Assembly: GCA_030704615.1 (NCBI GenBank)
Contig: CM060731.1
Span: 82,566,756 to 82,626,755, forward strand
DNA length: 60,000 bases
Source of the DNA: Takakia lepidozioides
Lineage: Eukaryota; Streptophyta; Takakiopsida; Takakiales; Takakiaceae
Direction of reading: 5' to 3'
The notes below the pieces were generated by a model. That model made no database searches and had not been told where the DNA came from. It was given only the letters and a program-made list of their open reading frames with translations. Shown piece by piece: positions 44,971 through 53,039 of this stretch (position 1 is the first letter of the stretch; each line of letters starts with the position of its first letter). A program made the translations under genes and the position numbers.

Positions 44971-46281
44971 ATGTCACCACTCTCACCCAGCTCACCACCG
45001 CATCCGGCCACAAACTTCTCTCACCGAAGGAATTCACCCTCAAATACTCTAGGACCACAAACATTATCTCCGCACCCTATTTTGCCACCCATCCCCCTCA
45101 TGCACTCCGGACTGCAGAATCCTTTGCCCATACTGCACAGTGCCACGTCAGCGCTCACGCCACGTCAGCGCTCACGCCATGTCAGCATTTGTCGCCATAT
45201 CAGCATGATGACATCACGCTCACGCCACGTCATCCTCCAAAAGCTTAAATTGGCTTCCGCTAATAACGACATAGCCACCCCCATCTCTACCCCACAACAA
45301 CACTCACCCACCCACCCCCACAACACGCCAACCCAAGGTAACTTCCAAAACACACCCACTACATCTGCCTCATTAGACGCAACCCCCCCTCCACCCCCGT
45401 CACCAACCCCACCCACCAATACCCGACCGCATAACTCTGAAAACCCAAATGCATATGTTAGTGAAGATATCATTGGCATAAAGACCCAAACATCGATTGA
45501 CTCCTTCGGGGCCACCTGTGTAGACACTTACTACCACTGCAAATGGGCTGGCTACCCCTCTGAGGACAACACCTGGCAAATTGAGGAAGATCTCTTTGGA
45601 TCCCACGACGACTGTGACCCCGCATATAACCTCAACCTCCTGGTCACCTTCCACAAATGCACCAACACTAACTTTCTTACTCATATCCATCAACAACATT
45701 CGTCCTCTGCTCAACCCATGGACATGCGATTCATCCAGACTCCGATACTAGCCCCCAATCTCCACATCTGCATAACTGAATGCAACCCCGACAAAGACAT
45801 TAACCACGATCCCCCCATGATCTGCATGGGCCCCCGCCTTTCCAATATACACGCCCAAGGCGGTCGATTCATTGGCTTAATCCCGAATAAGCGTCTAAAA
45901 TGGCTCTGGGGAAAATACTCTGCTACACCCCCCTCGCCACTACCATTACAACCTCCTAAACAAGACTTTGCCACCGAAATTAACTGGTTAGTAGAGCGAT
46001 ACCTCAAAGACCCACCCCCCCCCCGCCCGCCGAAAAAACCACGCTCCCCCCAACGACTAACCCAAGCATGTACCCACAACACCTTACCTTTTGACATCCT
46101 CACACTGCTCATTAACTCATTTCAACTCACCCACTCATATTATTCCAACCCCCTTACATGCCCCATGGAACTAACCACTTACGCCAGTCCGCACCATAGA
46201 GATTGCCTATTCGGCGCCACAGGCACAGCCACACAACACACATGGGCCGGCTCACCCCTCTCCAAGCCCCCCGACACATGA
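44971..46281 (+). CDS. LINE ORF2 middle region with a chromodomain
   Basis: This 436-residue frame lies between RT and the RNase H remnant. Residues about 1-155 are Pro/Ser/Thr-rich. Residues about 161-214 form a chromodomain: NAYVSEDIIGI, a longer first loop, then TYYHCKWAGYPSEDNTW and QIEEDLFG. It matches the family pattern Y-x-V-E ... W-K-G-Y-P-x-E-x-N-T-W-E-x-E-x-N-L. The three aromatic-cage positions that hold methyl-lysine in HP1 (Tyr, Trp, Tyr) are present. The later part contains FATEINWLVERYLKDPPPPR and other unknown sequence. It is distinct from the gypsy-1 chromodomain, whose core ends ASWVRASEM, so not a piece of it. Chromodomains are standard in chromoviruses but not in LINEs as far as I know. 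A targeting role is inferred. Confidence 0.75.
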   Translation: MSPLSPSSPPHPATNFSHRRNSPSNTLGPQTLSPHPILPPIPLMHSGLQNPLPILHSATSALTPRQRSRHVSICRHISMMTSRSRHVILQKLKLASANNDIATPISTPQQHSPTHPHNTPTQGNFQNTPTTSASLDATPPPPPSPTPPTNTRPHNSENPNAYVSEDIIGIKTQTSIDSFGATCVDTYYHCKWAGYPSEDNTWQIEEDLFGSHDDCDPAYNLNLLVTFHKCTNTNFLTHIHQQHSSSAQPMDMRFIQTPILAPNLHICITECNPDKDINHDPPMICMGPRLSNIHAQGGRFIGLIPNKRLKWLWGKYSATPPSPLPLQPPKQDFATEINWLVERYLKDPPPPRPPKKPRSPQRLTQACTHNTLPFDILTLLINSFQLTHSYYSNPLTCPMELTTYASPHHRDCLFGATGTATQHTWAGSPLSKPPDT

Positions 46282-46957
46282 TGCCCTCCAATGGGCGCGT
46301 CTCCCCGCCCACGCATCTCCATCTGCCCTCACAATACTTATCCTCACCGAACAAAAACTGCCTAACAACTCCCATCCCCTCCTCCGCCTACCCACAGGAG
46401 CGCATCTACTAGCTAGCATAGAACCAAACCAACTCGAATATACACACACCCCCCCCCCCCCTCTCCCCAAATATCTCAAACAAAAGAAACCATCCCTCAC
46501 CCTTGTCCTTCTAGTGCAGAGCACCCCCCCGACAAACATCCCCCCTGACTTCCTCCACTGCCTACAGAATCTACTCACACAAACTCATAAACTGAAAGCC
46601 AACATCGCATCCCCCTACACTACTGAACATGAACATCTCTATTGTCCCCTCCGCAATATCAAACCTAACAAGGCATGGCTAAAAGAACTGCCACGCCCAC
46701 CATATGCTACCCCTACTCAGGCCATACCTACCATTCCCCAAATCTACCGACAAATCATACCCCTCAAATTCCCCCCCTCCCACTCCAACTACACAGATGG
46801 ATCCCTCATAAACGCCGATGCCGGGTATGGTATATACCACGCGGCCACCCAGCAGGGGACCGCCCTCCTGCTCCCTGGTCTAATCTCGCTAACTTCCCCC
46901 CACCTTACTATATCTTTAATGATAGCCTTACCTCCCTCTCCTCTCGGGCCAAATTTG
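46282..46957 (+). pseudogene. LINE ORF2 C-terminus with RNase H remnant
   Basis: Plus-strand frames continue the LINE: HASPSALTILILTEQKLPNN, KPNKAWLKELPRPPYATP and then SNYTDGSLINADAGYGIYHA, the first strand of an RNase H domain with its catalytic Asp (YTDGS). Soon after, another frame gives YYIFNDSLTSL, resembling the TDS motif that carries a later catalytic Asp, here N-D-S. The residues expected between them are missing, so there is an internal deletion. The LINE then ends near 46957 against the CACTA gene fragment. A C-run at about 46449-46460 probably caused another frameshift. Confidence 0.6.
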
Positions 46958-47699
46958 TGCGTGGAATCCCCCTTCTCTAGGCAGAGGGTGGCTGCCTCAT
47001 GACCCGGAGCAAACTTTGGCTTCTTCTCGCCATCAGTCTCCTCGGCAATGAGGACCTCCCAAGACTCCTAGGCATCCATCCTCATTTTATTAGTTTTTCA
47101 TATACACGAAAGCATGCATGAAGAAGCTTACACATGGGGGAAAAAAATAGAATGGAAAGACAAGAGACAAATATTTAGATAGCATACCTGCGAGCAGGTT
47201 GGAGGCCTCTTGGGAACGAGCCCCCTCTTTGTTGCCTGCCGGATCTCCATCCTCGCACAATATCGCTTGTCCCTCATGTTCTTCCCGATCAACCCCATCA
47301 ACCGGGTCTCACTCCAATGACCCCCAAAGATAGTTTCTATCTCGTCCACAAACTCTCTACGATGTGCCCATGGTTGTTGGGTCCACTCCACATGCCAAAG
47401 GAACCACCTAGCTGCCTTTGGGAAGACATATTTCTTCATGACCTCCCAAAATTCCCCCATAGGATATCCACAGGAATTCACCTCTAAAGGTGGGATCGGA
47501 AGTACAACATTTTCTCCCTTCTTTCTATGCTTCTTGGTCTTCCCTCCCTTGCCACTACTAAGCGCTACCACATCAGAGTTCTTCCCACTAATCCCACTTG
47601 TATCTCCCGACACATTGGGCTGACCACCAGTGCCCTCCTCCCGCACCCGGACATCTCTCAACTCTACGACATCCTTGCGAGACCTATTCCTTGTAGTGC
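46958..47699 (-). pseudogene. CACTA TNPA-like (Ptta/En/Spm transposase_24-type) gene fragment
   Basis: Two exons on the minus strand. Exon 1 ends at 47188 (GCTCGCAG/GTATGC). The 120-bp intron ends CCTAG at 47068, and exon 2 (47067 to about 46958) continues in phase 0. The protein has basic GGKTKKHRKKG, then GYPMGEFWEVMKKYVFPKAA, then WSETRLMGLIGKNMRDKRYC, KRPPTCSQ joined to ESWEVLIAEE, and a C-terminal ATLCLEKGDSTHKFG. The PP-S-E-W-L-x-x-G-K-S layout resembles the plant En/Spm TNPA-type family. At the 5' edge (47699) the minus strand reads CACTACAAGGAATAGG, a CACTA-like terminus. That leaves almost no room for a promoter, so the copy is deleted or rearranged. The left end runs into the LINE without a matching terminus. 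Confidence 0.5.
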
Positions 47700-48566
47700 A
47701 ATTTGCCTAAATCCCTATGGGCAGATGCTGTCAGTACTGTTGTCCAGAACCATCGGGTTTGTACTTGAATTTGTACACCCACTTACATTTAACTGCCTTG
47801 CGTCATTTTGGCAATATCTGCAATTCCCATGTGTCGTTAAAAATGAGAGAATCTATCTCCTCCTTCGTGACTGCTTTCCACGCTTCTGCCTGCAGAGAGA
47901 CGATCGCTTCACTGTATGATAGTGGCTTAGTTACGGTCTCATCCTCATGTGCGAGACATGCTCTGTCCAGATGCAGAATGTTGTCGTTTCGTGGACATAT
48001 CCCAGTCACCATACCGTTGAGGCTGTTTCCGCACCCTAGGGATGTCCAATGTCTTATCCAGTTGTTCATCCAAGTTGTCTGACTCTTCCGCTGAGGAAGA
48101 TGCGCTGTTGGTCATGACGACAGAATTGGCTTGATTATTCTGAGAGCTCGTAGAATTGGTGTTGACTGGAACAACTATGTATGCAGTCCTGTCTTGCTCC
48201 ATGCTATTTGGAAGCACAATCGTCACATTGTCTTGTGATATCTGTGGCAGACATAAGAGCGATTCTCCCTCAAATGATTCATCAAAGATGACATTGGTAC
48301 TCGTATTAATCTTCTTTATACCAGGAGTCTAGAGTTGGAACGCCTTACTTTCTTTGTTGTAGCCAACAAAGATCAGCTTTTCACTTCTCAGATCTAACTT
48401 CTTCCGAAGTTGTTTGGGAATATGCTTATAGGCGACACAGCCAAATGTTCTGAAGTATGACACATCTGGTACTCGTTTGTGAATGATCTCGAATGGAGTT
48501 TGGTTAATCAGCTGTCGTGCACCTAAGCATCGTGCCACAACATACATCGTTGTCCACCACACAATC
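47700..48566 (-). pseudogene. pol: Ty1/copia integrase C-terminus and RT N-terminus (minus strand)
   Basis: 48562-48329 encodes the copia integrase end (NQTPFEIIHKRVPDVSYFRT, then FGCVAYKHIPKQ and KLIFVGYNKESKAFQL). 48226-47945 is an acidic, Ser-rich linker, followed by a frame ending EAWKAVTKEEIDSLIFNDTW, the usual beginning of copia RT. After one more frame break come KWVYKFKYKPDGSGQQY and a stop. The polypeptide breaks off exactly where the plus-strand piece at 49031 takes up. Copia order (integrase before RT) is satisfied. Several frameshifts. Confidence 0.8.
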
Positions 48567-49019
48567 TAAGCACACAATCCTAGAAAGCTATACCACAATG
48601 ATAAGAGATGAGAAATGAGAGAAATAGAAGACAATGAAAGCTCTCAAAGCATGAAGCAATCACATGAAGAACAAGCCCTAGTCCTTCCCAGTGAAATCCA
48701 CTCTATCACATAAACTAAGTCAAGCCAAGGGCAACTTTGCTAAAGGAATCCACCCTACAAAGCCCTCAACACACTCCCTCTCAATACCTAGAGCTATGGA
48801 GGTGAGAGAAGCTCATGGAGGCTCAACTACAAGAAGATGAGCCTCCTCAACACTCACAAGGGGAAAACCTATCTCCATGTCTCAAGTGAGGCTCGACACC
48901 TCACTTGGCATGTGAGACCAAATGAAGTCCCAACACACAAAATATAAATATAAATATCTAAAATGTCCTACTTAACTAGAAGTAGGTAATTCTAGATAAC
49001 CATGACTAAAACCATGACA
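48567..49019 (-). repeat. LTR-like insert between the copia halves
   Basis: About 450 bp, non-coding, AT-richer than its flanks, ending ...AAACCATGACA on the plus strand (TGTCATGG on the minus). It shares ordered words with 5085-5555 (AAACTAAGTCAAGCCAAGGG; GGCTCAACT; GATGAGCC). Probably a solo LTR or a small LTR-type element. Boundaries approximate. Confidence 0.4.
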
Positions 49020-49030
49020 CAGCCTTTTGT

Positions 49031-49450
49031 TCAAAGATCTATTCAGCCATGCTCGTTGCCAAAGGCTATTCACAGAAAGCCGGCATAGATTTTGATGAAA
49101 CATATTTGCCAGTAATTCAACACGCTTTTCTTCGAACTATTTTTGCACTAGCAGCATCACAAGATATGGAAATGGTACAATTTGATATCAAGACTGCATT
49201 CTTGAATGGGGACCTCTTGCAGGTCATTTTCATGCATCAACTAGAGGGTTTTCTTAATGAAGAGAAGCAAGACCACGTCTATTTTCTGAAGAAAAGTTTG
49301 TATGGCTTAAGCCAAGTCGCCCGTCAATGGAACAAGAAATTCGATGGTTTCTTGGTAAAAATACCATCTTGTCCCTAGCAATGCTGATCCCTGTGTATAT
49401 TTGTGGCAGCATTGAAATAATTCTTGGTATATGGATTGATGCCACGCCGT
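49031..49450 (+). pseudogene. pol: Ty1/copia reverse transcriptase fragment (plus strand)
   Basis: The reading starts KIYSAMLVAKGYSQKAGIDF and goes on DETYLPVIQH, FALAASQDMEMVQFDIKTAF and LNGDL, the conserved copia RT segment with the catalytic Asp in QFDIKTAFLNG. Then KKSLYGLSQVARQWNKKF follows. After a short frame slip near 49360 there are DPCVYI and ILGIWID. The second catalytic motif is barely reached (WIDA instead of YVDDM-like), then the similarity stops near 49450. It is the complement of the minus-strand piece ending at 47700. Decayed. Confidence 0.82.
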
Positions 49451-49552
49451 CGCCGGAAAGGGGCCTGACCTCATTCCCCCACCAGCGCGCTAGGGGGCTG
49501 CGACGCCCCCGGGATGCTGCGACACCGGGGAATCGCAGCGCCGCAACCCCAA

Positions 49553-49674
49553 CGACGCTTTTGCGACCGCCGGGCGCTCCTGCGACGGCGGGGAATCGCA
49601 ATGCCCAAAATAATAATAATAATAATTGCGATTCTCCTCCGTCGCAAGAGCGCCCGGCCGTCGCAAAAGCGTCG
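49553..49674. repeat. Foldback hairpin with 48-bp arms
   Basis: Left arm 49553-49600 and right arm 49627-49674 are inverted complements with only four mismatches by eye. The loop 49601-49626 is mostly (AAT)n. Arm ends CGACGCTTTTGCGAC and GTCGCAAAAGCGTCG. Further GCGAC/GTCGC words lie to the left from 49485. It could be a foldback transposon or a small-RNA-producing hairpin. Confidence 0.85.
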
Positions 49675-49732
49675 CTAGATAGAGAGAAATCCCTGCAGGG
49701 GTCGTGCTCTTCAACCCAAAACCAACCGGCCA

Positions 49733-51325
49733 GTTGACCATCCACCCGCAGGTTTTTTGTAGCTATCCTTCTACATGGACTCATAGCTGGTAATCTGGAG
49801 CTTGAAATCCGGCCCTCTTGGATGAATCTGGACCCACACTCTATCCCTGCTCCTTCGGCTATCCATGCGTCTGCACAAATCATGCATACATCCTCGCCTT
49901 GCTGTTAGCAGCTGACAATGACAGCCTAGAATTGTTCCAGCAAACACCCCAACGTCCCTACTTATCACACTAGTTCCTATGCTGACTTGCGTCTACTTCC
50001 AACAAGCATTCACCTTTTGCCTCGATTGTTCCACCATTGACTAGGGTCGAAAACGTATTCATTCCAGAGCTTCTCCTCGACTCTGTTATCTGTTTTTCGA
50101 TATTTTCCTGTCGACCACATTGGCAGTAACATGTCAAAAGCACTCCAAAACCACCATAGATCCACCAACGAGCTAACTTGCAGAATTCAACATGAAAATT
50201 TAGGGACGACTATGATAGTAGGGGAAAACAAGGTGAAATAAGTTGATGAAGGTACCTTCATTAGCAATGCCTTGTTCTATCAATTGTGCTGATGCCGCTG
50301 TTGTTTTCAGTTGACCATCTACCCACTTGTAGCCGCTGTGCTATTGAAGAAGGTGCCTTCATTACCAGTGCTTGATTTTATCAATTGTGCCGCTGCTACG
50401 GCGGATTCCAGTTGACCATCTACCCATGCAGGTTTCTTGTAGCTATCCTTCCACAGGGAATCATACATAATCTGGAGCTTGAAATCCGGCCCTCTTGGAT
50501 GAATCTGGACCCACACTCTATCCTTGTTCCTTCACCTATCCATGCCTCTGCACAAATCATGCATACATCCTTGCTTTGCTGCTAGCAGCTGACAATGACA
50601 GCCTAGATTTGTTCTAGGAAACACCAACTCAACTTATCACACTAGTTCCTATGCTCAATTGAATATGTTATTCTCTGTAATCCAATAGACATTCACCTTT
50701 TTGCCTCGATTGTCTCACCATTGACTGGGTCAGAAATGCATTTTATTATTATTTTAATATGCGCTACCACTAGAATTGTCGATTGCACTTATTTAAATTA
50801 AATTACAGACGAGTTATCTAAAGTTAAATTGGAATGTCTAGGATGTGGAGTCTAGGATTTTAGACTGACAACCTGCAAGGGGTTTTTTGTATATTTCTTT
50901 GTATTTCCATCCCAGTTAACCGATGGTTTATAAGATATGCTATGAAAAAGTTTCATGTCAAAGTCACTCCAAACTATCAAAAGCTAATTTGCAGAATTCA
51001 AGGCCAATTCTGATAAGAGGGAAAACATGGTGAAATGTGTTGAAGAAGGTGCCTTCATTAGCAATGCCTGATTTATCAATTGTGCCACTGCTGCTGCGGC
51101 TTCCATTGACCATCTACATATGCAGGTTTCCTGTAGCTATTGATCCACAGGGAATCATAGGTAATTTGAAGCTTGAAGTCCGGCTCTCTTGGATGAATCT
51201 GGACCCACGCTCTATCCCTGCTCCTTCAGCTATCCATGCCCCTACACAAATCATGCATACATCCTTGCCTTGCTGCTAGCAGTTGACAACGTAGCCTAGA
51301 ATTATTCCAGCAAACACCCCAACCC
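49733..51325 (-). repeat. Three tandem copies of a roughly 0.68-kb unit
   Basis: Copies start with TTGACCATC at about 49735, 50412 and 51105. All contain CTTGAA.TCCGGC.CTCTTGG, TGGACCCAC.CTCTATCC, ACAAATCATGCATACATCCT and TAGCAG.TGACAA. Upstream parts (AGCAATGCCT, ATCAATTGTGC.GCTGC) recur too. On the minus strand one frame in each reads VWVQIHPRGPDFKLQI and KDSYKKPAWVDGQLE-like sequence, so an exon-like coding piece has been triplicated. The protein is not recognised. Copy 3 runs into the gypsy-2 LTR. Confidence 0.7.
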
Positions 51326-51458
51326 TACTTATCACAATAGTTCTTATGTTGACTTGCATCTGCTTCCAACAGGCATTCACCTTTTTGTGCACATCCTGCA
51401 AGCATCGCGTTCCACGACACCACATCTTGTTCAGCCAAAGTGTTGACCACTCCCTCCA

Positions 51459-52174
51459 TGTTGCGCACCTCACTTTGGTAAGCTCCCCTTCAAATCATAG
51501 TTACTCGCTTTGATGCGCGCGCCTAACTCCCAAACTGGCCGTCGGGCCAACTCGGAGCTACGGCTCCTCACCGGGGCATAATGGTCCCCCTCACACTCTC
51601 ACTCGACCCTCGACCTATTGGGCTCAGTGGAAATTCCCTTTGGTAGATGGCAGTCCGGAACCGCTCCCCACACCTTGGTCGCTTTCCGGCTCGCACGCCT
51701 ACTCACTAGTTTTTGGTCACCAACGGGCTTGCACCGTTCTCAGGGTCACTACTCCCTATATATACTTCTGTAGGTGTCCGCGGGGGTTCCACAAGTAGCC
51801 AAGTCCAAATCTGGTGCACCACCACTTAGACCCTCGATCGTCCCTGTGGTGAGCCGCGGTGAGTCTTGGCCCACCCACCACGGCCCCAATGGACCGTGGC
51901 TCCCAAGACTCCCCACGACTCCCACCACAAGTCCTCAGCCTCATGGTGAGTCCTATGCCACCCCCACTACGACTCCCTACGCTACCACCACCCCTCGTGG
52001 TGCCCCCACCACCGCCACCCGTTTTGCGCCCTACTGAGCGTCACCGCCTTCTTGAGTGCCCTCGGCACTCAAGAGTGCTTCAGCCCCCTTTCCTATTTGC
52101 TGCCACTGCCTCCATCACAGGGGCAGCCCCTCTTGTGTCCCGACCCCCCGCCCTCAAGGCAAAGGGCCGCGACA
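51459..52174 (-). repeat. 3' LTR of gypsy-2
   Basis: 716 bp, starts TGTTGCGCACC and ends GGCCGCGACA. It aligns along its length with the gypsy-1 LTR but with many substitutions and a few indels, so it comes from an older or different subfamily copy. TATATATA box at about 51757. Confidence 0.9.
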
Positions 52175-53039
52175 CACACCCCTACCAATGAGGAGTCGAT
52201 GTCCTCATCGACTTGTCTTTTTTGTGGAAACTAACATCCAAGTTGTGGTGTCCCACATCAAGGAGTTTGTTTCCGTACCATGGCGTCCCATGGCAAAGAA
52301 CCAAACCCCCACTTGACTCTACACTCCATCAGCTAGTTCGGCCTACTTCCTCCAAGTCCCGGCCAAGGGTGGAGCCTCTCAAGCTCCACCCAGTGCACTC
52401 TTCTTGGCCCACTTCAAGGCCAAGGAACGATCCTCCCTGAGGATCGAATCGCCTTACTGCAACAACATTGCTTGCGACTGCTCACGATGCTGTTTTTTTT
52501 TTTTTTTGGCATCACCTTGAGCAAGGGTTCACCTTGAACCCTTTTTTACTAGGAAGATAATCTTGAACTAACCGTGCACCCCAATCACTACAATTGGGTC
52601 CGCCTTGGAATGTTGGCCTGAGGTACGGGAACACGCCGAAGCCGCACTACAACTTCGTCCCGAGGCTACACGATTATAGTACGTGAACGGAAGCACGTAG
52701 CTTCCGCATTAGCCCGCACTATAAGGCAACCCCCTCGGTAGCGAAGTTATTGTACGCGTACTCGCCAGGTATGGATTAGTACGTGAACTCCCAAAGAAGG
52801 CACAAGTTTTCTTGCCCCTTGGATGGGAGTCACCCGATTTCGGCACTTCGCAAACACACGATTAATCCAATTTACCTCTCCCACTTTTGTAAGCTAGCAT
52901 GCATTCTACACACTAGCCAACCATACCATGCATCACCATTCCAAATTAAATAGGAAACACAACATTTGGAAACCATTTCATTTAAAACAAAATTTGTACA
53001 ACACAAGTTTTTGCTTGAGCTAGCTAAGCCGGACTAAGC
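52175..53039. other. 3' untranslated region of gypsy-2
   Basis: Homologous to 37601-38451 of gypsy-1. A T-run at 52492-52507 and small indels distinguish it. No gene. Confidence 0.7.

Larger units (their letters stand above)
26000..46957 (+). mobile_element. Long C-rich LINE (non-LTR retrotransposon), interrupted by three insertions
   Basis: A plus-strand LINE recognised by ORF1, APE-type endonuclease, RT with YADD, a chromodomain and an RNase H remnant, in that order. The sense strand is strikingly C-rich and G-poor from about 26 kb to 46.9 kb except inside the insertions. Removing the insertions at 32574-33193, 35011-35861 and 36876-43846 leaves about 12 kb of LINE. That is long for a LINE, so the 26.0-29.4 kb part may be a separate but similar element. 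The 3' end is missing: a CACTA gene fragment begins near 46958. The left boundary is approximate. Frameshifts and one stop show it is no longer autonomous. Confidence 0.75.
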
